Assembly: GCF_038006045.1 (NCBI RefSeq)
Contig: NZ_JBBOUK010000001.1
Location: 785,001-849,000 of the forward strand
Length of the DNA stretch: 64,000 nt
Direction of reading: 5' to 3'
Origin: Exiguobacterium sp. FSL W8-0210
GTDB taxonomy: Bacteria; Bacillota; Bacilli; Exiguobacteriales; Exiguobacteriaceae
Shown here: positions 1 through 9,308 of the stretch, piece after piece
Layout: every line of letters begins with the position of its first letter
Position numbering within the stretch: the stretch's first letter is position 1
Translations under genes and position numbers: made by a program
Notes under the pieces: generated by a model
The model's input: only the letters and a program-made list of their open reading frames with translations
Database searches by the model: none
Told to the model about the DNA's origin: nothing

Positions 1-3000
1 CGATCCTTACCTGACCCAGAAGCGTTTTACGCGCATTTGATCAGTCAGTACGATCAGCCGATTGACCCGGACGATTCGCCACTTATGCAACGATTGGTCG
101 AACTGGAATGGGAGACATTGTCGAATCTGTTGGGACGTTACCGAGAACTAGCGTTTGAATTGGAACAGTCCGGATATACGGAAATGGGACAGATGATGCG
201 ACAGGATATGGCTCCGTTTGGAGTACTTGAAACGTCAGCGCGGCGATGGTCGATGGTTGCGTTTGCCTTTCAAGCAGTGGAGTTCGGTCGCTGGAAAAGT
301 CCGCGTGGGGATGAAGGAATCAAACCGTTCCAGACAGAGCGAACACGTCTTGTTGCAGAGTTTAAAAAGATGAAGGAACTGTTCGTTCAAAAAACAGGTG
401 TCGATTACTTGGAGGATTTACGATCCCAGTTACGACACGTAGAGACGATCGTCACACTCGTGCGTCAATTCGCAAATGATTATCTCGAAGCGAAACAACA
501 ACGAGGAATCGTTGATTTTTCAGATCTTGAACATTTTGCATTAGAGATCTTGACGGATGAAGGACAACCGTCAGACGTAGCAAAGCTTCTGAAGGAGCGC
601 TTCGTTGAGGTACTCGTTGACGAATACCAAGATACGAATGAAGTACAGGAACGCATCATCCAACTGGTCTCAAAAACGGATGAGGCGACAGGGAATTTAT
701 TCATGGTCGGAGATGTCAAACAATCCATCTATAAATTTCGTCATGCTGAACCAGGATTGTTCCTAGAAAAATTCAAACGATTCCAGCAGACGGACGTCGG
801 AACACGGATCGATTTAACGAAAAACTTCCGAAGTCGTCTTGAGGTGCTGGATGGAACGAATCAAATCTTTCGACAAGTCATGGATGAGACGGTTGGAGAA
901 ATTGATTACGATGAAGCCGCCCATCTTCGACTCGGTAATCTGAGTTATCTCGAATCGGAGCAAGTCGCACCTGAATTACTTTTAATCGATCCGCTAGATA
1001 GTGAAAAGGAAGAGGTTGAAGCACGAGCGATTGCGACGCGGATTCTAGAACTCGTCGACTCCAAACATCCACATCTGATCTATGATGCGAAAGCGAACCG
1101 ATTCCGAACTTGTGAATACCGCGATATCGTCGTCTTAGCACGGTCGCGTGGTAAGCGTGTCCAAGCACTTGTCGAGGTACTTGAACAGTATGAGATTCCA
1201 GTTTATGCGGATACGACGGGTGGATATTTCCAAGCGACGGAAATTCAAATCATGATGGCGTTGCTTAAGACGATCGATAATCCGCTTCAAGACATCCCGC
1301 TCGCGAGTCTGTTACGATCGCCGATTTTCAGTGTGGCGGATCGCGATTTGGGACGGATTCGAGCAAAACAAAAAGAAGGAAGCTTTTATGAGGCGGCACT
1401 TGCGATGGCGTCAGAGGAGTCGGAACTCGGTATTCGAATCGATGAGATCATCCGTCAGATTCAAGCATGGCGAACCGAGGCGCGTGGGAGTGCGCTTCCA
1501 ACCTTCATTCGGTCGTTGTTTGATCAGACCGGCTATTTTGAGTATGTCGGCTGTCTCGCCGGAGGCAGAAGTCGTCAAGCTAACTTGAATGCCTTATATG
1601 AGCGGGCGAAGCAATATGAGACGTCCGGCTATCGTGGGTTGTATCGTTTTCTCCGTCTAATTAATCGGTTGATCGAACGAGGAGAAGACTTCGCGGAAGC
1701 TCGTTCACTCGGTGAAGACGAAGATGTTGTCCGCATCATGACGATTCACCAGTCAAAAGGACTCGAGTTCCCAGTGACGATTGTCAGCCAATTGACGAAG
1801 CAATTCAATAAACAGGATCAGATGCAAGCGATCCAGTTGCATAAGACGTATGGTATTGCTCTGGATGCAATCGATCCAATCCGTCGTTTGCGATCCGGAA
1901 CGTTGCTGAAAGAAGTCATCCGCCGGGAAATGGATCGAGAAATGAAGGCGGAAGAGATGCGGGTTCTGTATGTCGCGATGACCCGGGCAAAAGAAAAGCT
2001 GATTCTCGTTGGAACAGTCAAGGATTTAGAAGATCAAATGGCGACTTGGCAGATGACACCACCCGATGAAGTCCTGTTACCGGAAAATGATCGGCGCCAA
2101 GCGAAAAGTTATGCGGAATGGGTCGTCCCGGCAGTCTTGCGCAGCAGCTTACTGCGTCCGGATGAGACGAACTGGTCGATTCGCGCGATGTCGTTGGAGG
2201 AATTAGCACCGTACCAAGAGATTTCAACGCTTGTGGAGCAACTTGAGCACGTCCAGCAGCTTGAAAAAATCGACGTCCCGGTCAATTCACACGTCAAAGA
2301 AATTGTCGAGTCGGCGTTTTCGTATCAGTATCCGCATCTACTCGCGACAGAGACGGCAGCGAAACAGACCGTCACGGAACTGAAGCGTGCGGAACAACTC
2401 GAGCGCGCAGCCTTTGAAACAACGTATCGTCAAACGACCTATTATCGAACACCACAATTTCTCGGACCCGTACTCAGTGGAGCGGAACGAGGAACGGTCT
2501 TACACTTAGCGATGCAATTATATGAACCGGATATAGCGCTTACGCAACAGATCGATCAATGGGAAGCGACGGAACGGATTACGCCCATCGAAGCAACGAC
2601 GATGCGAGAAGCAACAGCACAATTACAAGGATTCCTCGATTCCGAGATCGGGCGATTGTTCGATGAACGACTACGGACGAATCATGTCTATCGAGAGTTG
2701 CCGTTTACGTATAAAATCGAGGCGGCACGTTTCCGGAAAGACTGGACGGGTCCTTCAGACGATGCTGTCATGCAAGGAATCGTCGACTGCTTGATTCAAG
2801 ATGGAGAGTCGTATATCTTGCTCGATTATAAATCGGATCAAATTGTTACGACGGAAGTCGGACAGACACCTGCTGATATGTTACGAGAACGATATGCGAC
2901 TCAGCTGAACCTGTATCAAGAAGCGTTAGAAGCCATTCTTCATATTCGAATCTCGCGGAAAGCCATCTATGCTTTTGCTTTAGGAGAAACGATTGATTTA

Positions 3001-3006
3001 GTTTAA
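1..3006 (+). CDS. addA: AddA helicase-nuclease subunit, 5' end cut by window edge
   Basis: ATP-dependent helicase/nuclease subunit A, which with AddB processes double-strand breaks for recombination. The frame is open from base 1, so the true start and the Walker A region lie upstream; roughly 1000 residues are present of an expected 1150-1250. Visible are the UvrD-type Walker B motif VLVDEYQDTNEVQ, the motif GDVKQSIYKFRHAEP, the C-terminal helicase motifs MTIHQSKGLEFP and VLYVAMTRAKEKL, and near the C terminus the RecB-family nuclease core (GIVDCL followed by LLDYKSDQ). addB is expected just upstream. A strong terminator follows the stop, so it ends a transcription unit. Confidence 0.95.
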   Translation, partial: RSLPDPEAFYAHLISQYDQPIDPDDSPLMQRLVELEWETLSNLLGRYRELAFELEQSGYTEMGQMMRQDMAPFGVLETSARRWSMVAFAFQAVEFGRWKSPRGDEGIKPFQTERTRLVAEFKKMKELFVQKTGVDYLEDLRSQLRHVETIVTLVRQFANDYLEAKQQRGIVDFSDLEHFALEILTDEGQPSDVAKLLKERFVEVLVDEYQDTNEVQERIIQLVSKTDEATGNLFMVGDVKQSIYKFRHAEPGLFLEKFKRFQQTDVGTRIDLTKNFRSRLEVLDGTNQIFRQVMDETVGEIDYDEAAHLRLGNLSYLESEQVAPELLLIDPLDSEKEEVEARAIATRILELVDSKHPHLIYDAKANRFRTCEYRDIVVLARSRGKRVQALVEVLEQYEIPVYADTTGGYFQATEIQIMMALLKTIDNPLQDIPLASLLRSPIFSVADRDLGRIRAKQKEGSFYEAALAMASEESELGIRIDEIIRQIQAWRTEARGSALPTFIRSLFDQTGYFEYVGCLAGGRSRQANLNALYERAKQYETSGYRGLYRFLRLINRLIERGEDFAEARSLGEDEDVVRIMTIHQSKGLEFPVTIVSQLTKQFNKQDQMQAIQLHKTYGIALDAIDPIRRLRSGTLLKEVIRREMDREMKAEEMRVLYVAMTRAKEKLILVGTVKDLEDQMATWQMTPPDEVLLPENDRRQAKSYAEWVVPAVLRSSLLRPDETNWSIRAMSLEELAPYQEISTLVEQLEHVQQLEKIDVPVNSHVKEIVESAFSYQYPHLLATETAAKQTVTELKRAEQLERAAFETTYRQTTYYRTPQFLGPVLSGAERGTVLHLAMQLYEPDIALTQQIDQWEATERITPIEATTMREATAQLQGFLDSEIGRLFDERLRTNHVYRELPFTYKIEAARFRKDWTGPSDDAVMQGIVDCLIQDGESYILLDYKSDQIVTTEVGQTPADMLRERYATQLNLYQEALEAILHIRISRKAIYAFALGETIDLV

Positions 3007-3027
3007 TCGGTTCATCTTACGATTGAG

Positions 3028-3071
3028 ACCTCCCTTGTCCTCCTACTTCTGGTGGAGACAAGGGAGGTTTT
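3028..3071 (+). terminator. Terminator of addA
   Basis: A perfect 12-bp stem (ACCTCCCTTGTC at 3028-3039 with its complement at 3057-3068) is followed by a short T run. It sits 22 bases after the addA stop. Confidence 0.85.
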
Positions 3072-3212
3072 AGTATAGGTCGAAAGAGGGATGAGGAATA
3101 AAGGAACAAAATCAGCGTATGAAGTGATTTCCGTTTCTTATTGTGAAGGAACTGTGTAAAATAAAGAAGATATGTCACTTTAATGATGGATAATTTTGGG
3201 AGGTTTTAATAG

Positions 3213-3590
3213 ATGGCACGTATTTTATTAGCAGAAGACGAAGATGTCTTACGAATGTTGGTACTTGATACACTGGAAGATGAAGGGTATACGATCGATG
3301 AAGCGACGGACGGGGACGAAGCGTATCAAAAAATCATGAACGCTGAATACGATCTTGTTCTACTCGATTACATGATGCCTGGAATGACAGGAATTGAAGT
3401 CATCGAAAAAGTCAGACAACATCCGGATAAGCAACATTTAAAAATCATGATGCTGACGGCTAAAAGTCAACAATCCGACCGGGAACGCGCGGAAGAAATC
3501 GGTGCGAACTATTTCTTCTCAAAACCTTTTAGTCCTCTAAAGTTGATTGATGTAGTAGGAGGAATACTGAGTGATTACAAAGTGGATTAA
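3213..3590 (+). CDS. Single-domain CheY-like response regulator
   Basis: A 125-residue protein that is only a receiver domain. The acidic pocket is E8-D9, the phosphoacceptor is D52 in LLDYMMPG, and the switch and lysine residues are T82 and K104 (FSKPFSP). There is no DNA-binding or enzymatic output domain, so the signal must pass by protein contact. The ATG is preceded by GGGAGG at a good distance. The last 20 bases overlap the start of the histidine kinase gene, which implies translational coupling and that the two are partners. The output target is unknown. Confidence 0.9.
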   Translation: MARILLAEDEDVLRMLVLDTLEDEGYTIDEATDGDEAYQKIMNAEYDLVLLDYMMPGMTGIEVIEKVRQHPDKQHLKIMMLTAKSQQSDRERAEEIGANYFFSKPFSPLKLIDVVGGILSDYKVD

Positions 3591-6114
3591 TCGAAAAATC
3601 GGACGCCAACTCATGGCTTCCTTTTATGTCGTATTAGCTACATTGATGATTTCATCATTGATCGTCTACAACTACACCGACACGAAACTGCAGGCGACCC
3701 GGGCGAAGTTAGAAGACATCCGTGATCGAAGTGCACGCGCAGGTGCCTTATGGGAAGAGTGGCAAGATGTCCAGTTCAACATGCGCGGATATGCCTTGAT
3801 GGGAAATGCGGATTTATATAATCAGGTCATGGCCCAACAAGATAAGATTGATCAGCAGACAGAATGGTTCGAAAAAAATGCGATCTATGATCAAGGAAAG
3901 GCATTCGCCAAGTCCTCGAGAGAATTATATGGTTATTATTTCGATGCCATCTTGCCGCTTGTTCAATCCTATGTCAAAGCGAAAGAATCAGGAGATGTCA
4001 CGGAATCTTTCTTAAAAGGAACGACGCTTGCTGAACTACCACTCGGTCAAAAGTTGTTAGCTGAAGGTCAAATCCAGTTAGATAGTCAAGGAAACATCGA
4101 TGTATTATCAGAGATTAATAAAAGTGAATTAGCACTCGGTGGCTATCGTGAATTTTTGGAAGATTGGGCACAACGGACAAGTAATCAATTAGAACGGGAA
4201 ATCCGAACGACACAACTGATTTGGTTAGCGAATATCGTCGTCTTGATTGCCGTCTTGATCTTCTTCATCTACCCCTTCATCCGCCGGATCACGATAGGAT
4301 TATTGTCTCTCGTCAAAAACAGTCAACGGCTTGCGAATGGTGAGGATGTCTCGAGCGTCAAAGTACCAAATCGTAAAGATGAAATTGGTATTCTGGCGTT
4401 ATCATTCAACCAGATGGCGAGTTCGATTTCTGAAAACAAACAGCACCTATTAGCAAAAAATGAAGAGTTGCAGGCGCAGCAGGAAGAACTGCAAGCTCAG
4501 CAAGAAGAATTGCAAGCACAACAGCAAGAGCTTGAAGAAGCATTGGAGCTGACGATGCGAAATGAACAGCATCTCCAGTACCGGAATGATTTAACCGAGA
4601 CACTTGCGGCACGTGAGTCATTGACCGCTTATCCCGAAATCATCGAGAAGCTCGTCACGATCACGGATTCGGAGATCGGTGCATTGGTGTTCGTGGATGA
4701 GGAAGATAGTTATTCTGTCGTCACTTACGGGATGACGGATGAACTGGCAGAACAGTTGCTTCAAAATGATGCGTCACTGTTGAAACGAGCAGAATCGCTG
4801 AAGACCCCAGTTCATTCTTCTAAACAAGTCGCGAGCAATCATCCATTACCGTATCCGTACTATATGTATGAAACGGCTGTGCCGATTCTCGATCCAACGG
4901 CAGATGATATCATCGCGTATATTTACCTTGTCCGTTACCGCGATCAGTTCACGAATGAACAGATGCGAGACGTCATGTCCTTCTCTCGTCAACTGTCACT
5001 ATCGCTCTTGCGAATGCGTTTATTTGACGAGATGACGAAAGAAAAAGCGAAGACGGAGCGAATTCTCGATTCGATTCGAGAGGCCGTCATCTATCTCGAG
5101 CCAGGAAAAGAAGAGGTCTTCGTCAATCGACCGTTATACGATCTTTTCCCGGAATTACGATATGGTGTTCACACGGAGCAAGAAACGCTTCAAACATGTC
5201 TTGAAGTCATTCGATCTGTCGTCGATGAACCTGAAGTCTTCAGCAGATATGTCGATTCAGTTCTCCGTGGAGAATTACCGACGGATAGTCTACAATTCTC
5301 GATTCGAAATGAGACGGTATTCATTCAATTTTATGTCGAGGTGATTCAGATTCATCAGGTGCATAAAGGAACGATGCTTGTCATGCGTGATGTGACGAAA
5401 GAGACTGAAATGGACCGTTTGAAATCAGAGCTCGTTTCGACCGTGTCTCATGAACTTCGGACGCCGCTCTCTTCGATTTACGGCTTTACAGAGCTCATGC
5501 TCAACCGAGATATTGAAGAATCGCGCCAAGATCGGTATTTGCGGACGATCCATTCCGAAACGGAACGTCTTGCGAATCTCGTCAATGATTTCTTAGATGT
5601 CCAGCGCATGGAGTCGGGCACACAATCCTATAAGAAAGCATCCGTGAACGTTCATGCGATTGCTGAAGAAACGACACAATTTTATGCCGCTTCGACACAA
5701 GCCCATCGGATTACGTTCCGTCATGAAGGAGATCAATTGCCTGTCATTGAAGCAGATGAAGAAAAAATCAGGCAGTTACTCAATAATTTATTGAATAATG
5801 CAGTGAAATATTCACCATCTGGTGGTGCGATTGATGTTGTACTGACGACATCGCTTGATCAAGTCATTCTTCAAGTCCGGGATGAGGGAATCGGGATTCC
5901 GGAACAATCGCTCAGTCGTCTCTTTGAAAAATTCTATCGCGTCGACAATTCGGACAGTCGCAAAATCGGTGGTACGGGTCTTGGTCTAGCCATCTGTAAG
6001 GAAATCGTAACCGGTCATGGTGGAGAAATTCACGTGGAATCGGTCGTAAGGGAAGGAAGTCTCTTCACCGTCAAATTTCCACTCGTCCAGTCCACACATG
6101 TGACAATCTCCTGA
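3571..6114 (+). CDS. Membrane sensor histidine kinase with HAMP, coiled coil, GAF and PAS-like parts
   Basis: An 847-residue kinase that probably phosphorylates the preceding receiver. The GTG start has AGGAGG 8 bases upstream. Order: short cytoplasmic tip, membrane segment (about 12-32), extracytoplasmic sensor of some 180 residues, second membrane segment (about 215-237), HAMP (about 238-290), a Gln-rich coiled coil of near-identical 7-residue repeats (about 297-325), a GAF-like domain, a PAS-like domain, the HisKA box VSHELRTPLSS with H627, and a HATPase with N box (LLNNLLNNAVKYS) and G boxes (DEGIGIPE, GGTGLGLAI). The sensed signal cannot be told from sequence. Confidence 0.9.
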   Translation: MITKWINRKIGRQLMASFYVVLATLMISSLIVYNYTDTKLQATRAKLEDIRDRSARAGALWEEWQDVQFNMRGYALMGNADLYNQVMAQQDKIDQQTEWFEKNAIYDQGKAFAKSSRELYGYYFDAILPLVQSYVKAKESGDVTESFLKGTTLAELPLGQKLLAEGQIQLDSQGNIDVLSEINKSELALGGYREFLEDWAQRTSNQLEREIRTTQLIWLANIVVLIAVLIFFIYPFIRRITIGLLSLVKNSQRLANGEDVSSVKVPNRKDEIGILALSFNQMASSISENKQHLLAKNEELQAQQEELQAQQEELQAQQQELEEALELTMRNEQHLQYRNDLTETLAARESLTAYPEIIEKLVTITDSEIGALVFVDEEDSYSVVTYGMTDELAEQLLQNDASLLKRAESLKTPVHSSKQVASNHPLPYPYYMYETAVPILDPTADDIIAYIYLVRYRDQFTNEQMRDVMSFSRQLSLSLLRMRLFDEMTKEKAKTERILDSIREAVIYLEPGKEEVFVNRPLYDLFPELRYGVHTEQETLQTCLEVIRSVVDEPEVFSRYVDSVLRGELPTDSLQFSIRNETVFIQFYVEVIQIHQVHKGTMLVMRDVTKETEMDRLKSELVSTVSHELRTPLSSIYGFTELMLNRDIEESRQDRYLRTIHSETERLANLVNDFLDVQRMESGTQSYKKASVNVHAIAEETTQFYAASTQAHRITFRHEGDQLPVIEADEEKIRQLLNNLLNNAVKYSPSGGAIDVVLTTSLDQVILQVRDEGIGIPEQSLSRLFEKFYRVDNSDSRKIGGTGLGLAICKEIVTGHGGEIHVESVVREGSLFTVKFPLVQSTHVTIS
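4460..4532 (+). repeat. 21-nt tandem repeats inside the kinase gene
   Basis: About three and a half imperfect copies of a 21-base unit encode consecutive LQAQQEE heptads in the coiled-coil linker between HAMP and GAF. Copies differ mainly at third codon positions. Confidence 0.8.
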
Positions 6115-6205
6115 AAAAACCATATAGCAACAAAATAACACTAGGTGTTCGTACGGAAATCAGATACGATGAGAGATGAGATAGGAAAAGAAAGGAGGAA
6201 ATGAA

Positions 6206-6574
6206 ATGCCAATCACAGCATTTGTTCACACACACGTCTTACTTTGGGTACTTTTGTTGGTCACGTTCTTCGTTGCGTTTTCGATGTACAAGAACAATAA
6301 AAAAGCCGCAAAAGGCATTCATATGGCGTTCCGTCTTCTGCTTTTATTGACGTTCGCGACAGGTCTTTATCTGTACATTGAAATTCCTAACAAGGAAGGC
6401 TTATATCATGCGAAGATCACAGCAGGTCTTCTGACGCTCATCTTCGGAGAATTGACACTCGTTCGTGTCAAAAAGGGTAAAGCCTATTCCGGTTTCGTCA
6501 TCGGATTCATCGTGCTCGTTCTTGTCACAGTATTCCTTGGGTATTCGCTCCCATACGGTATGAAGTTCTTTTAA
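6206..6574 (+). CDS. yisL: YisL-family (DUF1516) membrane protein
   Basis: A 122-residue integral membrane protein with four hydrophobic segments and Lys-rich turns (KNNKKAAKG, RVKKGKAYSG). Length and segment pattern fit the YisL/DUF1516 family of Bacillales, whose function is not known. It starts at an ATG with AAAGGAGG upstream. It appears to be monocistronic, ending in a strong terminator. The family name is from recall of the motif pattern. Confidence 0.75.
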   Translation: MPITAFVHTHVLLWVLLLVTFFVAFSMYKNNKKAAKGIHMAFRLLLLLTFATGLYLYIEIPNKEGLYHAKITAGLLTLIFGELTLVRVKKGKAYSGFVIGFIVLVLVTVFLGYSLPYGMKFF

Positions 6575-6588
6575 GTGCATGCGAAATC

Positions 6589-6630
6589 AAAGAGTCCTTT
6601 TCGACCTCACAGGTTGAAAGGACTCTTTTT
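6589..6630 (+). terminator. Terminator of yisL
   Basis: A perfect 12-bp stem (AAAGAGTCCTTT at 6589-6600 pairing with 6617-6628) is followed by T residues. Confidence 0.85.
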
Positions 6631-6713
6631 GTCGTGTCCGCTAGTAATTTTTGTTTACAAGTGGTTGTTATTTGGGAAAAGGGATGTATTACACAGTAGA
6701 GAGGGGAACGCTT

Positions 6714-7712
6714 GTGGCACAGTTGAAGGAATGGACGAAAGTCTTCCGGGCACGGAAATGGATGAAACGCGCAGAACCGGTGTTACCACTTTGGCATGGA
6801 TACATCGGTTATAAATATGGTTTATTTGATGCTCTTCAAACGGGAGCGACGCAAGCAGAGGCTCAACTGCGGATGCAACGTCCGCTGACACAGGAAGCGT
6901 TATCCCGCTGGTTCGAGGTCGGCGTAGCTGTTGGTCACTTAAAGAAAAAAGATTTACGTTACACAGCGACGCGTCATGTATTGCCGGAACTTTCTCAATC
7001 AGACGATCGCAGTATCGGATTCATGTTATCGGAAATGATGGAGTTACATTTACCCGCATTATTCTCTTATCCACAGTTTCTAGAAGAAGGTCAACAGAAA
7101 GTTTTCAATGGTGAAGAACACGGCGACATCGTTGCCGAAACGTCGGCACTTGTTGAGACCGTCGCTTTTCCAGCCGTACGTCATATCATTCGTAGTCGCA
7201 ATCTGACATCACTTCTTGATATCGGCTGTGCCTATGGCGGATATCTCCGCAAAATCCATGAGGCGTTGCCTGATTTGCGACTCGCTGGAATCGATATCGA
7301 AGAATCGGTCATTGCAGAAGCAAAACGACGAGATACAAGCGGAGAAATTGACTTTGTCGTCGGAGACATTAAGACATTCGATGTCAAAGAGACCTATGAC
7401 GGAGTCATGATGAATAATATTTTATATTACTTCCCACAACCGGAACGTCTTGCGCTTCTAGAAGGCGTTCGCCGTTTCGTTAAAGATGACGGGACAGTCA
7501 TTCTGGTAACACCACTTCGTGACAGTTCGCATGGTGCGCCGTTCTCGGCAGCATTTAATGCTTTCATGACGTTGCATGAGAATCTGTATCCATTACCAAG
7601 CAAAGAAGAACTGAAAGAGGATTTATCGAAAGCTGGGTTTGAAAACATTTCGATCACACCATTCTTAAAAGAAGGTGCCTGGTATATCGTGACTGCAAAC
7701 GCCACTTCCTAA
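6714..7712 (+). CDS. Class I SAM-dependent methyltransferase next to carotenoid genes
   Basis: A 332-residue methyltransferase. An N-terminal helical part (about 1-140) is followed by a Rossmann fold whose motif I is LLDIGCAYGG, with acidic motif II (AGIDIEES) and motif III (VVGDIKTF). The chosen GTG start has GAGGGG at 6701-6706; an in-frame ATG at 6684 with GGGAAAAGGG upstream is an alternative. It lies just upstream of, but is separated by a terminator and promoter from, the carotenoid desaturases. Methyl esters of C30 carotenoic acids are known in some bacilli, so a role in pigment tailoring is possible, but the substrate is not shown by sequence. Confidence 0.75.
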   Translation: MAQLKEWTKVFRARKWMKRAEPVLPLWHGYIGYKYGLFDALQTGATQAEAQLRMQRPLTQEALSRWFEVGVAVGHLKKKDLRYTATRHVLPELSQSDDRSIGFMLSEMMELHLPALFSYPQFLEEGQQKVFNGEEHGDIVAETSALVETVAFPAVRHIIRSRNLTSLLDIGCAYGGYLRKIHEALPDLRLAGIDIEESVIAEAKRRDTSGEIDFVVGDIKTFDVKETYDGVMMNNILYYFPQPERLALLEGVRRFVKDDGTVILVTPLRDSSHGAPFSAAFNAFMTLHENLYPLPSKEELKEDLSKAGFENISITPFLKEGAWYIVTANATS

Positions 7713-7733
7713 GCGAAGTCTGGCGTTTTTACA
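7698..7733 (+). terminator. Terminator overlapping end of methyltransferase gene
   Basis: AAACGCCA pairs with TGGCGTTT, extended inward by CTTC/GAAG with a small bulge, then five T residues. The left arm lies in the last codons of the methyltransferase gene. Confidence 0.75.
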
Positions 7734-7752
7734 GTTGGAAGACAGTTTAAAT

Positions 7753-7782
7753 TTGTCGCTCTTACTATGTGCTTAGTATAAT
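7753..7782 (+). promoter_or_regulatory. Sigma-A-type promoter of the + carotenoid operon
   Basis: TTGTCG (7753-7758), an 18-base spacer and a perfect TATAAT (7777-7782), 35 bases before the first desaturase start. Confidence 0.7.
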
Positions 7783-7817
7783 AGTTGAAACGATGAGAGA
7801 TAAAAGGAGAGATTTGG

Positions 7818-9308
7818 GTGAAGCGACGCGTAGCAGTGATAGGAGCAGGACCAGGGGGACTTGCATGTGCCTTATTATTAGCGGGAAAAGGAATAGATGT
7901 CACCGTCTATGAAAAACAAACGCAGGTCGGCGGGCGTACTTCTGCCGTCAAGATAGATGACTATACGTTTGATCGAGGACCAACATTCCTCAATATGCCG
8001 CACATTCTAGAAAACGTTTTTCATGAAGCCGGTCTACGATTAGAAGATTATCTGAATCTTAAAGCGCTTGATCCGATGTACACGCTTTATTTTAAAGGTG
8101 GAACAGAGCAATTCACGATGACGACGGACCGGGACCGGATGAAAGAGACGATTGAACAGCACTTTCCGGGAAACGGAGAGGGATATGATCGATTCATGGC
8201 AGAGCAGGCGCTAAAACTCGGTAAGTTGATGCCCATTCTCCAGACACGTCATGACCGATTAACAGACTACTTATCACCGCGTGTCTTAACAGCACTTCCG
8301 CGTCTTTCACTTGGGCGATCCCTTTATGATGTCTTATCCGACTATTTCACGAGTGAAGAACTAAAGTATGCGTTTACGTTCCAAGCCAAATATTTAGGCA
8401 TGTCAGCTTGGGAATGTCCAGGTGGCTTTTCAATCTTGTCCTACATGGAACATGCTTACGGTGTCCATCATCCGATTGGTGGGATGCATCAGGTGCCGCT
8501 TGCGATGCAACGCGCGATTGAAGAACTCGGTGGAACAGTTCAATTAGGTACAGGCATCAAGCAGTTGATCTTGAACGGGAAAACTGTCGAAGGAGTCATC
8601 CTTGAGTCAGGTCAACATGAGTTATTCGATGAAGTCATCATCGGTGCCGATTTCGCACATGCGATGAATCATTTGGTGCCGGAAGGGGTTTTGAAAAAAT
8701 GGTCCCGACCAAAAATTGACCGTAAAAAATTCTCATGTTCGACGTTCATGTTATATCTTGGTGTCAACCGGACGTTTGATGCACCACACCACACGATTTA
8801 TTTTGCGGAGGACTATGAGAAAAACGTTCGTGAGATGACACAGACGCTTGAGCTATCTGATGACTTTTCATTCTATGTCCAAAATCCATCCGTGATTGAT
8901 CCAACGCTAGCACCTGAAGGCAAGTCTGCTATGTATGTACTAGTGCCGGTACCGAACAATTACTCTGAACTTGATTGGTCGATCGAAGGACCGAAACTAC
9001 GTCGTCGTGTTCTTGACGCCCTTGAAACGCGTTCGCCGTATCAAGGGATTGAAGCAGCAATCGAAGTCGAAGAGATGTTCACGCCAGACGACTGGGAAGC
9101 GATGGGGATCCATCAAGGCGCGACGTTCAATCTCGGTCATCAGTTGACGCAGATGATGTATTTCCGACCGCATAATCAATTTGAAGAGCTCGATCATCTG
9201 TATCTCGTCGGAGGTGGCACACATCCAGGTAGCGGATTACCAACGATCTTCGAATCCGCGCGTATCACGGCAGAACTTGTGCTCAAAAAAGAAGGGGTGC
9301 GGACATGA
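7818..9308 (+). CDS. CrtN-type carotenoid (diapophytoene) desaturase/oxidase, first copy
   Basis: A 496-residue FAD-dependent amine-oxidase-fold enzyme of the phytoene desaturase family. It has the N-terminal dinucleotide fold VIGAGPGG, the GGRTS segment, the FDRGPTF motif and the C-terminal YLVGGGTHPGSGLP motif. In C30 pathways such enzymes desaturate 4,4'-diapophytoene or oxidise end groups; which step this one does cannot be settled by eye. The GTG start has AAAGGAGA upstream. Its stop overlaps the next start by 4 bases (ATGA). Confidence 0.85.
   Translation: MKRRVAVIGAGPGGLACALLLAGKGIDVTVYEKQTQVGGRTSAVKIDDYTFDRGPTFLNMPHILENVFHEAGLRLEDYLNLKALDPMYTLYFKGGTEQFTMTTDRDRMKETIEQHFPGNGEGYDRFMAEQALKLGKLMPILQTRHDRLTDYLSPRVLTALPRLSLGRSLYDVLSDYFTSEELKYAFTFQAKYLGMSAWECPGGFSILSYMEHAYGVHHPIGGMHQVPLAMQRAIEELGGTVQLGTGIKQLILNGKTVEGVILESGQHELFDEVIIGADFAHAMNHLVPEGVLKKWSRPKIDRKKFSCSTFMLYLGVNRTFDAPHHTIYFAEDYEKNVREMTQTLELSDDFSFYVQNPSVIDPTLAPEGKSAMYVLVPVPNNYSELDWSIEGPKLRRRVLDALETRSPYQGIEAAIEVEEMFTPDDWEAMGIHQGATFNLGHQLTQMMYFRPHNQFEELDHLYLVGGGTHPGSGLPTIFESARITAELVLKKEGVRT

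Noticed and set aside
7755-7767. 13 bases (GTCGCTCTTACTA) shared by the crt promoter and the yqeG promoter at 39619-39631
   Set aside because: Some shared 13-mers are expected by chance in 64 kb, and the distance to the -10 box differs (15 versus 17), so it is not a convincing common element.
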